The translations under genes and the position numbers were made by a program. 64,000 nucleotides of DNA from Buchananella sp. 14KM1171 (GTDB taxonomy: Bacteria > Actinomycetota > Actinomycetes > Actinomycetales > Actinomycetaceae), in contig NZ_CP159981.1 in assembly GCF_041380365.1 (NCBI RefSeq), positions 434,001 through 498,000 on the forward strand, written 5' to 3'. The notes beneath the pieces were generated by a model. That model was not told the DNA's origin, did not search any database, and saw nothing but the letters and a program-made list of their open reading frames with translations. This document shows positions 1-9,602 of the stretch, piece after piece. Within the stretch, counting starts at the first letter, position 1. Each line of letters opens with the position of its first letter.

Positions 1-99
1 CCTACCGGTGCGTGGCGTTGCGGCGGGGTGGACGACGTTGCCGCCGCGCCGCCCGGATCACGCGGCCAGATTGCGCGGCCGGTTTGTGGGCGTGGCCGC
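1..99. other. Short non-coding edge segment
   Basis: No gene is supported here. The segment lies downstream of the pabB-pabC fusion, which reads leftward and stops at 100. It carries one copy of the recurrent CGACGTT word at 33-39. Confidence 0.5.
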
Positions 100-2118
100 C
101 TAGTCCACCAGCTTGGCCGGCCGCCAGCCCATTGCCGAGCTGAGCACGGCCAGCTGGGTGGCGGCGCGCAGCTGCTCCACGCTGATCGAGGCCTCCCGCA
201 GCTCGCCGCGCTCCAGGGCCACCTGCCGGCCGATTCCCGGCAGGCAGCCGTCCTGCACGGGCGGGGTGAGCCACTGTCCGCCGATGCGCGCGGCCAGGTT
301 GCCCACCGTGGTCTCGGTGACTAGGCCATCTCGGTTGACTAGCACCACGTCGTCGCGGCCCGGGTGGCGGGCGCGGGCCGCCTCAAAGTCGACTCGGTTG
401 GTGGTCTTGTGGCGCCGCCAGGCCGCCACGAAACCCGGCTCGCGCGCGTCGGGGCGGTCCAGCCCCAGGCGCAGCGGCAGCGGCGTGCGCGCCGGGGCGC
501 GCGTGGAGAAGGCGGCGGTGCCGTCGCGGCGCAGCTCTAGCCTGCCAAGCAGTAATGGAGCCTGCCAGGGATCCTCTGGCGTCCACACGGCGGCCTGAGC
601 GTTCGGCAAGGCAGAGTCTTTACCCGGTGCGGCGGCTTCACCCGGCACGGGCAGAGCAGCCAGGGCGGCGGCGATCTGGCTCTCTAGGAGGGCGGTGAGG
701 GCGGCAGCGTCGTACCCGAATCCCAGGGCCTGCGCGGAACGGCTCAACCTGGCCAGGTGGCGCTCCAGGTGGCGCGCACCGGCGGCGGTCAGGGCGAAGG
801 TCTCGATCAGGGCGAAGTCGTCCTGTCCGTGCAGCACGCGGGTCTTGGTCAGCAGCTCGGCGTACTCCCCCGCTGGCGTGGACTGCCAGGTCACCCCGCC
901 GCCCACGCCGTACTCGGCCCGCCCGGTGGAGCGGTCCAGGGCGACGGTGCGGATGGCCACGGAGAAGGCCCCCCGGCTGGTGCCGGTGAAGCAAGCGCGC
1001 CGTTCGCCCGCGCTGCCCGCCGCCGGCTCGATGAATCCGATCGCCCCGCAGTAGATCCCGCGCGGGGAGGACTCGAGCTCGGCGATCAGGTCCATCGTGG
1101 ACTTCTTGGGCGCGCCCGTGATCGAACCGCACGGGAACATGGCCCCCATCAGGTCAGCCAGCCCGGCGTCCTGCCTGGCCGTGGCCGCCACGGTGGAGGT
1201 CAGCTGCCAAACGGTCGGGTAGGCCTCCACGGAGAACAACGCCGGCACGTGCACCGAGCCGACCTCGGCGACGCGGGCCAGGTCGTTGCGGATCAGGTCC
1301 ACGATCATCACGTTCTCCGCCGTGTCCTTGCCGCTCTGCGCCAGGCTTTGGCGCAGCTTTTCGTCGCTGGCCGGGTCACCGCCGCGCGGGGCGGTGCCCT
1401 TCATGGGCACGGACCTCAGCCGCCCGCCGTCCCACTCCAGGAAGCTCTCCGGGCTGGCGCTCAGCAGCGCCCAGTTGCCCGCCTCCAGGTAGGCGCAAAA
1501 CGCGCCGCGCTGGCGCTCGGCCAGGTCCAGGTAGTAGGCGTAGGCGTCTCCGGCGAACCGGGCGCGCGCCCTGGTGGTGAGGTTCACCTGGTAGGTGTCC
1601 CCGCGCGCGATCGCGGCCTTGACCCGCTCCACGGCCGCCGCGTGCTGGGCGCGGTCCCAGTCCAGCTCCCACGGGGTGAGCCGGTAGGGGCGGGGCGCGG
1701 CGCCCTGGCCCGCCACAGGCGTGGGCTCGGCGCCGCTTTCCCCGCCCGGAGGCTCGCTCACGCCGCCCAGCGGCTCGATCAGCGGGGCACCGCACACGGC
1801 GAACCACGCCAGGGGCAGGGCATGCAGGGCTTGGGCGCCGGGCGCCGCCGGGGCGGCAAGCACGCCGGGCGCGGCGGGGGCGCCGGCCTGCCGCACGCTC
1901 AGGCTGGGGTCCAGCCCGGGGGCGGCCTCGTAGGCCAGGAAGCCGTAGACCCACCGCCCGTTCTCCACCGCCTGCTGCGCGGTGTGGAGCACGCCGGTCA
2001 CCTGGTCGCTGCGGTGGGCCACCAGGACGCGCTCGGGGGCGCCAAATAGCAGGGAACGCCCGGCGCGGTAGTCGTCGAAGCGCGCGGCGGGCGGGGTGGG
2101 GATTGCCTGGGTGCTCAT
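100..2118 (-). CDS. pabB: Aminodeoxychorismate synthase component I fused to aminodeoxychorismate lyase (PabB-PabC)
   Basis: Makes 4-aminobenzoate from chorismate for folate synthesis, in the cytoplasm. The first ~430 residues are a chorismate-binding domain: PMKGTAPRG near 241, DLIRND near 277 and the signature GSITGAPKKS near 334. From about residue 440 an aminotransferase class IV domain follows (LIETFAL, then VNRDGLVTETTVGNL), which fits the lyase that releases pABA. An Ala/Gly/Pro-rich linker near 80-145 looks disordered. The start at 2118 has GGAGG just upstream; an in-frame ATG at 2127 has none. The gene follows recG by about 25 bp, probably in the same transcript. The glutamine amidotransferase PabA is not in the window. 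The fusion is clear; the exact start is not. Confidence 0.88.
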   Translation of the reverse strand: MSTQAIPTPPAARFDDYRAGRSLLFGAPERVLVAHRSDQVTGVLHTAQQAVENGRWVYGFLAYEAAPGLDPSLSVRQAGAPAAPGVLAAPAAPGAQALHALPLAWFAVCGAPLIEPLGGVSEPPGGESGAEPTPVAGQGAAPRPYRLTPWELDWDRAQHAAAVERVKAAIARGDTYQVNLTTRARARFAGDAYAYYLDLAERQRGAFCAYLEAGNWALLSASPESFLEWDGGRLRSVPMKGTAPRGGDPASDEKLRQSLAQSGKDTAENVMIVDLIRNDLARVAEVGSVHVPALFSVEAYPTVWQLTSTVAATARQDAGLADLMGAMFPCGSITGAPKKSTMDLIAELESSPRGIYCGAIGFIEPAAGSAGERRACFTGTSRGAFSVAIRTVALDRSTGRAEYGVGGGVTWQSTPAGEYAELLTKTRVLHGQDDFALIETFALTAAGARHLERHLARLSRSAQALGFGYDAAALTALLESQIAAALAALPVPGEAAAPGKDSALPNAQAAVWTPEDPWQAPLLLGRLELRRDGTAAFSTRAPARTPLPLRLGLDRPDAREPGFVAAWRRHKTTNRVDFEAARARHPGRDDVVLVNRDGLVTETTVGNLAARIGGQWLTPPVQDGCLPGIGRQVALERGELREASISVEQLRAATQLAVLSSAMGWRPAKLVD

Positions 2119-2145
2119 CGCCTCCATGGTCCCACAGGGCCGCGC

Positions 2146-4608
2146 TCAGGACCGGCGCAGGTTGGCCTCCTGCTCTGCGGAGAGGTGGCGGTCCACCGCC
2201 GCGCGCAGGGCCGGGTTTCGCTCCAGCTCGCCGGCGGCCACGGCCGCTCGGGCCGCGCCGCGCGCGTCGGCGATCAGGTCCGCGTCCCGCGTGACCCGCA
2301 GCAGTTTCAGCGAGGAGGCCCGGCCCGACTGGCTGCGCCCCAGCACGTCACCCTCGCTGCGCAGCGCCAGGTCCTCCTCCGCGAGCGCGAAGCCGTCGGT
2401 GGTGGCGGCGAAGGCGGCCAGTCGGCGCCCGGCCAGGGAGTCTGGCAGGGCGTGGGTGACGGCGATGCACAGGGAGGGCTTGGAGCCGCGCCCCACCCGG
2501 CCGCGCAGCTGGTGGAGCTGGGAGATGCCGAAGCGCTCGGCGTCCAGGATCACCATCATGGTGGCCGCCGGCACGTCCACGCCCACCTCGATCACGGTGG
2601 TGGACACCAGCACCGGGGTGCGCCCGGCCACGAACGCGTCCATGGCCGCGCCGCGCTCCTCCGCGCTGAGACGGCCGTGCATCTTGCCGATCCCGATTCC
2701 GGCCAGCGCCTCCAGGCCGGCCAGTTCGGCGGCCACGTCCTCCACGCTGGCCAGGGTCGACGCTGCCTGCGCGCCCGCCCCCCGCGCTTCTGGCCCACGT
2801 GCTTCCGGTCCCTGCGCTTCCGGCCCGTCCTCCAGGCCGGGCAGGGTGTCGCCGCCCGCGCCCGGCAGTTCGGGGGTGCCGGTGCGCGCAGAGGCCGGCT
2901 TGTCGGCATGGCCGGGCGGAACGTCGTCCCCCTGCCCCTCCTCCTCTTCGCCGCTGATGCGGGGCACCACCACGTAGACGCGGCCGCCCGCCTTCACCTC
3001 CTCTGCGGCGCGCTGCCAGATGCGGCGGTACCAGGCCTGGTTGGCGGCGGAGGCGATGAAGGTCTCCACTGGGCGGCGGCCCGCCGGCAGCTCGGTGAGG
3101 GCGGAGACGTCCAGGTCCCCGAACACGCTCATGGCGATGGTGCGCGGGATCGGGGTGGCGGTCATGACCAGCAGGTGCACGCCGGTGGTGGCGCGCTCGC
3201 GCAGCACCTCGCGCTGCTCCACGCCGAAGCGGTGCTGCTCGTCCACCACCACCAGGCCCAGGGAGGCGAAGGCCACGCTTTCGCTGAGCAGGGCGTGGGT
3301 GCCCACCACGATGCCGGCGCTGCCGGCGGCTATCTCCGCTAGGGCGGCGCGCCGACGCGGGGCGCTCAGGTTGCCCGTCAGGAGGACCACCCGGGTGGCG
3401 TCCGCCGCGCCGTCCAGCATCCCGCCCGCGCCCAGCTCTCCCAGCAGGCTGGTGATGGAGGCGAAGTGTTGCTGGGCCAGTACCTCGGTGGGGGCCAGCA
3501 GCACCGCCTGGGCACCGGCGTCCACCACCTGCAGCATGGCGCGCAGCGCCACGATCGTCTTGCCGGCGCCCACGTCTCCCTGCAGCAGGCGCTGCATGGG
3601 CACCGTGCGGGTCAGGTCGGCGCTGATCTGGCGCCCCACCTCCACCTGCCCGGCCGTGAGCGGGAAGGGCAGGCGCTCATCGAAGGCGCGCAGCAGCGGA
3701 CCGAGCGCTGCGGGGCGCGGCTGGCCGGTGTCCGACCGCCCCGGCTCCAGCGGCGCGGGCCGCCCGCAGGCCGGTGCCGCCTCCTCCTCCGCCTCGGCGC
3801 GCGCCTGCGCCAGGCCCGCCTGCAGCACAAAGGCCTCCTGGAAGGCCAGGAAGCGGCGGGCGCGCTGGTAGTCGGCCCGGTCCCGGGGCCGGTGGATCGC
3901 GCCGTAGGCGGCAAAGGTAGAGGGATAGCCGCGCGGCTCGCGCACGCTTGCCGGCACGGCGTCCGGCACGTCGCCGGGGGTGAGGCTGTCCAGCACCACG
4001 CCCACCGCGCGGGCGATGGCCCACGTGGGCAGCCCGGCGGTGGAGCCGTACACCGGGATGGGTCGCTGCGTGCGCTCGCGCACCTCCTCCTGGCTTAGGT
4101 CCTCCCCCAGCACCTCGTAGTCCGGGTGGGTCAGCTGGCGGGTGCCGCGATACGTGGTGACCGTGCCGGCGAACAGGCCCACCGCGCCCGGGCGCAGGCG
4201 GTTTTCGTGCATCCGCAGCGCACCGGCGTGCTTGGCGAAGAACGTCAGGGACAGCTCGCTGGTCCCGTCCGTGATCCGCACCGCCAGCAGGGAGCCGCCC
4301 CGGTTGCGCATGGGCCGCGACTGGCTGGCCACCACCCGGGCCTGCACCGTCACCGCGCTGCCCTCCTCCAGCGCCGCGATCGGGGTGAGCTGCCCCCACT
4401 GCTCGTAGCGGCGCGGGAAGTGCTCCAGCAGGTCGGCGCCCGTGTTGAGGCCCAGCTTGGCCAGCTTCTTCGCGGTGGCCGCCCCCACCAGGGCAGACAG
4501 CGGCTCCTGCAGCGGGCTGGCCGCGCCCAGCTCCCGCGCGGCCCGCGCCGCCGGGGGCCTGCCGGCCCGGGCCGATGCCGGCCCTTCAGACGGGGTGCGC
4601 TCGGCCAC
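2146..4608 (-). CDS. recG: ATP-dependent DNA helicase RecG
   Basis: Branch-migration helicase that remodels stalled forks and Holliday junctions. It shows an N-terminal wedge/OB region (about residues 60-230), then a helicase core with Walker A GDVGAGKT, the DEQH box (VVVDEQHRFG), the TATPIPRT motif and a C-terminal domain with QLRGRVGRG. At 820 aa it is longer than the usual ~700. Most of the excess is a Gly/Ala/Pro/Glu-rich insertion within the helicase core, encoded at about 2760-2940, which contains a tandem GPEARGPEARG stretch. It starts with GTG at 4608, only 3 bp after the DAK2 gene stop. The order rpmB - DAK2 - recG is conserved in Gram-positive bacteria, which supports both calls. 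Confidence 0.93.
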   Translation of the reverse strand: MAERTPSEGPASARAGRPPAARAARELGAASPLQEPLSALVGAATAKKLAKLGLNTGADLLEHFPRRYEQWGQLTPIAALEEGSAVTVQARVVASQSRPMRNRGGSLLAVRITDGTSELSLTFFAKHAGALRMHENRLRPGAVGLFAGTVTTYRGTRQLTHPDYEVLGEDLSQEEVRERTQRPIPVYGSTAGLPTWAIARAVGVVLDSLTPGDVPDAVPASVREPRGYPSTFAAYGAIHRPRDRADYQRARRFLAFQEAFVLQAGLAQARAEAEEEAAPACGRPAPLEPGRSDTGQPRPAALGPLLRAFDERLPFPLTAGQVEVGRQISADLTRTVPMQRLLQGDVGAGKTIVALRAMLQVVDAGAQAVLLAPTEVLAQQHFASITSLLGELGAGGMLDGAADATRVVLLTGNLSAPRRRAALAEIAAGSAGIVVGTHALLSESVAFASLGLVVVDEQHRFGVEQREVLRERATTGVHLLVMTATPIPRTIAMSVFGDLDVSALTELPAGRRPVETFIASAANQAWYRRIWQRAAEEVKAGGRVYVVVPRISGEEEEGQGDDVPPGHADKPASARTGTPELPGAGGDTLPGLEDGPEAQGPEARGPEARGAGAQAASTLASVEDVAAELAGLEALAGIGIGKMHGRLSAEERGAAMDAFVAGRTPVLVSTTVIEVGVDVPAATMMVILDAERFGISQLHQLRGRVGRGSKPSLCIAVTHALPDSLAGRRLAAFAATTDGFALAEEDLALRSEGDVLGRSQSGRASSLKLLRVTRDADLIADARGAARAAVAAGELERNPALRAAVDRHLSAEQEANLRRS

Positions 4609-4611
4609 CGC

Positions 4612-6513
4612 CTACTCCGCAGCCAGGAGAATGCTGGGCACGTCCGTGCCGGCGTCCACCACCACCACGTCCAGGTCCGCGAACGTGGACTCCGGCAGCC
4701 GCTCCAGGCCGTGCCGGTCGGTGCGGTCCAGGCTGCCCGAATAGAGGGCCCGGTCGGTGAGGTCGAGCAGGCGCTCGGCCACCTGATCCACTAAGGCCCG
4801 CTCGGCGTCCCCGGAGACCAGGAAGGTGATCACCTCCGGCTCGTCGCGCAGCAGCTCGCGCAGGCTCTCCACCAGCTCGGCCTCCTCCACGTGGCCGGTG
4901 TGGTGGGCGGTGCGCAGGCGGCTTAGGGCGGCCCGGGCGCGCTCGCCCAGCTCCTCCTCCTGCGCCTGGGCGCCCAATCCGGCCGGGAGCGGGGCGGCCT
5001 GCGCCAGGGTAACCGCCAGCATCTCCAGCTCGTTGCGGCTGGGGGCCACGAACAATCTGGTGGCGCGCCGGTGCAGCTGCCCCAGCCGGTAGGAGCGTGC
5101 CAGTGCGTGGGCGACGTCGGCGGCGGCGCCGTCGCACGGAATGACCGCCACCAGGGGGGCGCCGGTCTCCAGGGCAGCCCGGTCTATGGCGCTGCGACTG
5201 TGGGCGGCCACCTCGCTAGTCAGCAGCACCACCACGGCGCCGGTGCGGGCCAGCTGCTCCACCAGGCCGGGGCTGCGCGTGATCGCCACCAACCCGGCCC
5301 CCTGCGCCGTGGCCGCCCGCCCGCCCGCGTGCCCCGGCCGCTCCAGCATCCGCACGCCGGCGTGCCCCGGCAGGGCGGAGACGGGATCCTCCGCAGCAGA
5401 GAGCCACGAGACGGGCTGCAGGTAGCGCACGCACACGTGCCGCAGGTCCGCGAAACGATTGGAGGCGGCCCAGCCCAGCTGCGCGGCGCAACGCCCCGCG
5501 AAGTCCTCCGGCAGCCCGGCGAACAGGCCGGCCGTGCCGCCGTGCGCCACCTGGGCGTCGCGCGGCGCCAGCAGGGCCGCCAGCGGCTGCTTGGTGTGCA
5601 CGTGCACCTGCCACAGTCCCCCACCGATCTCGTCCTCCGTGCCCGTCACCGCCACGGAGTTGCCGATCTGGGTCAGGCGTTCGCGCACCGCCTGGGCGGT
5701 GGCGGCGGAGGCGTCCAGCAGGTACATGACCTCGAACTCGTCCACCAGGGGGGTCTGGGATTCGCCGCCCCACTGCTCGGGCATGTCGGTGAGCATACGC
5801 TGGAACACGTCCGGGTAGACCGGGTCCGCCCCGTAGAGCTGGGCCAGCGCCGCCAGGATGACGCCCAGGCCGATCGTGCCCGCGTCCGGGTACGGGGTGG
5901 GGCCGGCCTCCACCGAATAGATCGAGTCGGCTACCGCCAGGGTGGCCGTCAGCACGACCAGTCCGATGGTGGGCTGCAGTTCACCCAGGTCGCTGGCGCG
6001 CTCGGGGCCGGGCGCGCTGGCCGCCGGCGCGCCGCCGGCCAGCTGGGGCAGGTAGTCCAGCACGGCGGGAACCACGCGGTCCAGGGCGGTCAGGATCGTG
6101 CCCTCCACGGGCTCGCTCACGGCCTGGCGCGCCCCCAGCGCCATCTGCTCGAACGCGTCCACCAGGTCCACCTCGCGCAGCTGGGCGCGTCCCTCGCAGT
6201 GGGAGGCCAGGGATTGCAGCATCTGCGACAGGATCACCCCGGAGTTGCCGCGCGCCCCCAGCAAGGCCCCGCGCGCGGCCGCCGCGGTCACGGCCTCCAG
6301 GTCGCGTTTGCCGTGCATGTGGTCGATGGCCTCCAGCGCGGCCTCCAGGGTGGCGAGCATGTTGGTGCCCGTGTCAGAGTCCGCCACCGGGAAGTGGTTG
6401 AAGTAGTTAATCGTGGCCCGGTTTTGCGCCAGCTTGTCTGCGGCTGCCTTCAGCCACGCCTCCACTATCGCGCCGTCAAAGGCGGGTTCCTTGAACGCGT
6501 GTTCGTCTCTCAC
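4612..6513 (-). CDS. DAK2 domain fatty acid kinase-like protein (FakA/YloV family)
   Basis: A 633-residue protein with an N-terminal DhaL/DAK2 kinase domain (FPVADSDTGTNM at about 41-52, the Asp-rich Mg-ATP site; typical members have FPVPDGDTGTNM). A middle domain and a C-terminal DegV-like/EDD-type region follow. In Firmicutes, FakA phosphorylates fatty acids carried by FakB (DegV). No FakB is seen here, so the substrate is inferred from the family. It starts with GTG at 6513 behind a good ribosome-binding site (GAGGAGGG). A -10-like TAGGCT lies at 6534-6539 (complement). It is divergent from rpmB and followed closely by recG. Confidence 0.8.
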   Translation of the reverse strand: MRDEHAFKEPAFDGAIVEAWLKAAADKLAQNRATINYFNHFPVADSDTGTNMLATLEAALEAIDHMHGKRDLEAVTAAAARGALLGARGNSGVILSQMLQSLASHCEGRAQLREVDLVDAFEQMALGARQAVSEPVEGTILTALDRVVPAVLDYLPQLAGGAPAASAPGPERASDLGELQPTIGLVVLTATLAVADSIYSVEAGPTPYPDAGTIGLGVILAALAQLYGADPVYPDVFQRMLTDMPEQWGGESQTPLVDEFEVMYLLDASAATAQAVRERLTQIGNSVAVTGTEDEIGGGLWQVHVHTKQPLAALLAPRDAQVAHGGTAGLFAGLPEDFAGRCAAQLGWAASNRFADLRHVCVRYLQPVSWLSAAEDPVSALPGHAGVRMLERPGHAGGRAATAQGAGLVAITRSPGLVEQLARTGAVVVLLTSEVAAHSRSAIDRAALETGAPLVAVIPCDGAAADVAHALARSYRLGQLHRRATRLFVAPSRNELEMLAVTLAQAAPLPAGLGAQAQEEELGERARAALSRLRTAHHTGHVEEAELVESLRELLRDEPEVITFLVSGDAERALVDQVAERLLDLTDRALYSGSLDRTDRHGLERLPESTFADLDVVVVDAGTDVPSILLAAE

Positions 6514-6754
6514 CGGGCCCTCCTCACCGCATTAGCCTACTTCGCTGGCGCGGTGGAACCGGGCGCGCGGCCCCGATATCGTGGCTCGCGGCCGCCCGCG
6601 CGGGTGGTCCCGTGCACCGATTCGCTCGCCTTCGCGGCGGCTGTGGGCAGTTACACAGCGCCGGAAGCGGGCGCAAACTTGGGATAATTTCCGCGATCGG
6701 CTATCCTTGCACGGTTGCTTGAGACGGCCTGCCGGTCGTTTTGGGCGGGCGAGC

Positions 6755-6760
6755 TACTAT
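6755..6760 (+). promoter_or_regulatory. Candidate -10 box for rpmB
   Basis: TACTAT lies about 40 nt upstream of the rpmB GTG codon, in the divergent spacer between the DAK2 gene and rpmB. No convincing -35 hexamer is visible. Confidence 0.45.
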
Positions 6761-6800
6761 CCGTAGCCGCTTGCAAGCTTTAAAGATCAGGAGAACGACC

Positions 6801-6998
6801 GTGGCTTCCACCTGCGATGTGTGCGGCAAGGGCCCGAGCTTCGGCAAGAGCGTTTCGCACTCCCACGTGCGTACCTCCCGCCGCTGGAACCCGAACATTC
6901 AGCGCGTGCGCGCGCTCGTTGACGGCACCCCCAAGCGCGTGAACGTCTGCACCACCTGCCTCAAGTCTGACCGCGTCACCCGTCGCGTGTCTGCCTGA
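6801..6998 (+). CDS. rpmB: 50S ribosomal protein L28
   Basis: A 65-residue large-subunit protein. It starts with GTG at 6801, with AGGAGA about 8 nt upstream; the upstream in-frame extension lacks family similarity. It has two CxxC pairs (CDVCGK near the start, CTTCLK near the end), so it is the zinc-binding (C+) form of L28. Many actinobacteria carry both C+ and C- paralogs; a C- copy is not in this window. A strong terminator follows directly, so it is probably monocistronic. Confidence 0.95.
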   Translation: MASTCDVCGKGPSFGKSVSHSHVRTSRRWNPNIQRVRALVDGTPKRVNVCTTCLKSDRVTRRVSA

Positions 6999-7010
6999 GC
7001 AGTCTGAAGG

Positions 7011-7037
7011 AACCCGGCCCTCGCGGCCGGGTTTTTT
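7011..7037 (+). terminator. Rho-independent terminator of rpmB
   Basis: A 9-bp stem (AACCCGGCC / GGCCGGGTT) with a 5-nt loop runs into six T residues, 13 nt after the rpmB stop codon. Confidence 0.92.
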
Positions 7038-7092
7038 CTTTGCCCCGCGCGGGTCCTTGCGGGCAGCCTGCCGCCCGGCGCGGCGGCGTCCC

Positions 7093-8253
7093 TTAGCGTT
7101 GCAGGTGGTCCCAGCCGGTTTTCTGCACGACGTTCCCCACGGCCTGACCCAGGACCGTTACCTCCGGCGCGCCGGCCTGGGCGCAGCCGCCGATCACCTG
7201 GAAGCCCGCCGCGGCGGCGACCTGTGGCGTGGGGAAGGTGGCCAGCATAGCGTGGTCCTCGCCGCCGGTGAGCATCCACTGACGCACCCGGGCCTCGACC
7301 TGCCCGGCGGGCACGCCGAGCCACTGGGCGCAGCGGCGCAGCAGCGTCGCCACGCCGGGTAAGCCGTTCCCGCTGGGCGGGGCTCCCCCGCTGGGCTGGC
7401 TCCCCGCGTCGGGCAGCTCGGGTCCGGTGCGCTGTGCTAGCTTGCCGGGCACGCCTTGGCCGCCGGGAGTGGCACCCCAGACACGCTGGTCTAGGTCGAT
7501 GGCCACGCCGCTGGCGCGGGCGATCCGGCCGACGTCTCGCAGCAGCCCGTCGGAGACGTCCATCATCGCGCTCGCCCCGGCTTGTGCGGCGGCCACGCCG
7601 GCACTCAGGTTGGGCGTGGGCGCCTTGAAGATGCCCAGGCAGTGGGCGGCTGCTGCGGCCGGACTGCCTGTGGCGGCCCGGCGGAGCTCGTCCTCCACGC
7701 GCGCCCGCTCTGGTCGCGGCAGGCCGCGCAGCTGCGCGGCCACCTCGAGGCCCGCGGCCGACAGGCCCAGCGTGCCGGACACGGCTACCGCGTGGCCGGC
7801 CCGGGCGCCGGAGCGCAGCACCGGCGCCCGGCCCTCCAGGCTCCCGAGTGCAGTGATGGAAACAGTGAGCACGGGCCCGCTGGTGATGTCGCCTCCCACC
7901 ACGCCGGCCCCGGCCTTCTCGCAGCGCTCCCCCAGGCCCCGCGCGAACTCGTTGACCCAGTCGGCCTGCAGCCCCGGTGGCAGGGACAGGGCACAGACCA
8001 GGGAGGTGGGCACAGCCCCCATCGCGGCCACGTCGGCCAGGTTCTGGGCGGCGGCGCGCGCCCCGATCTCGTAGGGGCTGGAGACGTCCAACCAGAAGTG
8101 GCTGGATTCCACCAGCATGTCTGTGGTGACCACGTCAGCTCCGCGCACCACCGCGCAGTCGTCTCCCGGGCCCACCACGGTGTGGGCGCCCACGGGCAGG
8201 GCGGGCAGGAAGCCCGCGATGAGGGCCTCCTCGCCCCCGACTGCCGCCGTCAT
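7093..8253 (-). CDS. thiL: Thiamine-monophosphate kinase
   Basis: Phosphorylates thiamine monophosphate to the active cofactor TPP. The 386-residue protein has the AIRS/PurM-like ThiL fold: GPGDDCAVV near 28-36, TTDMLVESSHF near 43, QNLADVAAMGA near 70, and DVSDGLLRDVG in the second half. An Ala/Pro/Gly-rich insertion (about 275-305) is unusual. The ATG at 8253 shares its A with the TGA of the upstream methyltransferase (TGATG), so translation is coupled. No TPP riboswitch was recognised nearby, in keeping with an operon-internal gene. Confidence 0.92.
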   Translation of the reverse strand: MTAAVGGEEALIAGFLPALPVGAHTVVGPGDDCAVVRGADVVTTDMLVESSHFWLDVSSPYEIGARAAAQNLADVAAMGAVPTSLVCALSLPPGLQADWVNEFARGLGERCEKAGAGVVGGDITSGPVLTVSITALGSLEGRAPVLRSGARAGHAVAVSGTLGLSAAGLEVAAQLRGLPRPERARVEDELRRAATGSPAAAAAHCLGIFKAPTPNLSAGVAAAQAGASAMMDVSDGLLRDVGRIARASGVAIDLDQRVWGATPGGQGVPGKLAQRTGPELPDAGSQPSGGAPPSGNGLPGVATLLRRCAQWLGVPAGQVEARVRQWMLTGGEDHAMLATFPTPQVAAAAGFQVIGGCAQAGAPEVTVLGQAVGNVVQKTGWDHLQR

Positions 8254-9167
8254 CAGCCGCGCGCCTGGGCCAGGGAGGAGGCGTGCAGCAGGATCGCGGC
8301 CGCGCCGGCCACGTTGAAGGATTCGGCGTGCCCGCGCAGGGCGATCCGCACGGAAGCGTCGCAGGCCGCCAGCTCAGCCTCGCTGAGCCCGCGGGCCTCG
8401 TTGCCGAACACCCACGCGGTCGGCCCGCCCAGCTCCGGCCCCTTCGCCGGCCCCTTCGCCGGTCCCTTCGTTGCCCCGCCCAGCTCCGGTTGCGCCGCTT
8501 GCCCGCCAGCTTGCCCGGCCGCCGCACTCGTCTTGGCCCCGCCGTTCAGGCTGGCGACCAGCAGCTCTTCCAGGCTCACCTCGCCGTAGCCGTGCGCGGC
8601 CAGCACCTGCAGGCCCGCCGCGCGCAGCTCGGCCACGGCCGCGCCGAACTCCACGCCCCGCACGATCGGCAGGTGGAACACGGAGCCCACGGAGGAGCGG
8701 ATCACCTTCGGGGAGGTCACGTCGGCGCCGCCCTTGGCGACCACCACGGCCTGCGCACCGCAGGCGTCGGCCAGGCGGATGATGGTGCCCACGTTGCCGG
8801 GATCCTGCGCCTCGGCCAGCACCGCCACCAGGCGGGCGCCCTCCCACCGCTCCAACCGGGCGGCCACGGCGGCAGCGTCGGCCACCGCAATTATCCCCTG
8901 GGCGTCGCCGCTCATCGCGTCGGCCACGGCCTGGCTCACCAGGTGCACGTAGCGCGTCACGCGCCGCGCGGCCTCCCACAGCTGCCCGTAACGCTGCGCG
9001 GCCGCCTCAGTGAAATAGACGTCCCGCACCGTCTCGCCCCGGTGGGCCAGCAGCTCGCGCACGGCCTGCGGCCCCTCTACCAGGATCAAGCCGGTGCGGG
9101 AACGAGCAGAGCGCCCGGACAACGCCGCCACCCTTTTCGCTCTCTCGGAGCGAGGATTGGCGAGCAC
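8253..9167 (-). CDS. TrmH/SpoU-family RNA 2'-O-methyltransferase
   Basis: A SAM-dependent methyltransferase with the SPOUT trefoil-knot fold; its place after rplT suggests a 23S rRNA target, though a tRNA target is possible. The N-terminal substrate-binding part contains LVEGPQAVREL. The SPOUT motifs are AQDPGNVGTIIRLADA, SSVGSVFHLP, VFGNEARGLS and FNVAGAAAILLH. A low-complexity insertion (KGPAKGPAKGP and neighbours, nt about 8425-8545) sits just before the GNE motif. The frame stays open into rplT, but that part is not methyltransferase-like. Candidate starts after the rplT stop are TTG at 9188 and GTG at 9167; the latter is used here without strong proof. Confidence 0.85.
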   Translation of the reverse strand: MLANPRSERAKRVAALSGRSARSRTGLILVEGPQAVRELLAHRGETVRDVYFTEAAAQRYGQLWEAARRVTRYVHLVSQAVADAMSGDAQGIIAVADAAAVAARLERWEGARLVAVLAEAQDPGNVGTIIRLADACGAQAVVVAKGGADVTSPKVIRSSVGSVFHLPIVRGVEFGAAVAELRAAGLQVLAAHGYGEVSLEELLVASLNGGAKTSAAAGQAGGQAAQPELGGATKGPAKGPAKGPELGGPTAWVFGNEARGLSEAELAACDASVRIALRGHAESFNVAGAAAILLHASSLAQARG

Positions 9168-9199
9168 GTCCGGGCGCTCTTGCGTCAACGCGCTGGGCT

Positions 9200-9580
9200 T
9201 CAGGCAGCCGCGGCGTTCACGTCGGCCGGCAGGGCGGCCTTGGCGGCGGCGACGATCGCGGCGAAAGCGGCGGCGTCGTTCACGGCCAGCTCGGCCAGCA
9301 TCTTGCGGTTGACCTCGATGCCGGCCAGGTTCAGGCCCTGGATCAGGCGGTTGTAGGTCATGCCGTTGGCGCGAGCCGCAGCGTTGATGCGCTGGATCCA
9401 CAGGCGGCGGAAGTCGCCCTTGCGGTCCTTGCGGTGGTCGAAGGCGTAAACGAAGGAGTGAGTGACCTGCTCCTTGGCCTTGCGGTAGAGGCGAGAGCGC
9501 TGCCCGCGGTAACCGGAGGCCTGCTCGAGTACGGTACGACGCTTCTTCTTGGCGTTAACAGAACGCTTTACACGTGCCAT
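9200..9580 (-). CDS. rplT: 50S ribosomal protein L20
   Basis: A 126-residue L20 beginning [14 protein letters not shown], with the typical basic helix ([17 protein letters not shown]) and conserved [10 protein letters not shown]. It binds 23S rRNA early in assembly. It lies in the classic infC-rpmI-rplT operon, 22 bp after rpmI. The C terminus has a short Ala-rich tail. Confidence 0.97.
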   Translation of the reverse strand: MARVKRSVNAKKKRRTVLEQASGYRGQRSRLYRKAKEQVTHSFVYAFDHRKDRKGDFRRLWIQRINAAARANGMTYNRLIQGLNLAGIEVNRKMLAELAVNDAAAFAAIVAAAKAALPADVNAAAA

Positions 9581-9602
9581 TTCTTCTTAACCTCTTCCTA
9601 GA

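Noticed and set aside
8254-8400. TPP riboswitch for thiL
   Set aside because: thiL is translationally coupled to the upstream gene, and no thi-box sequence was recognised.
9168-9401. N-terminal extension of the rRNA methyltransferase into rplT
   Set aside because: It overlaps rplT in another frame and is not similar to the family.
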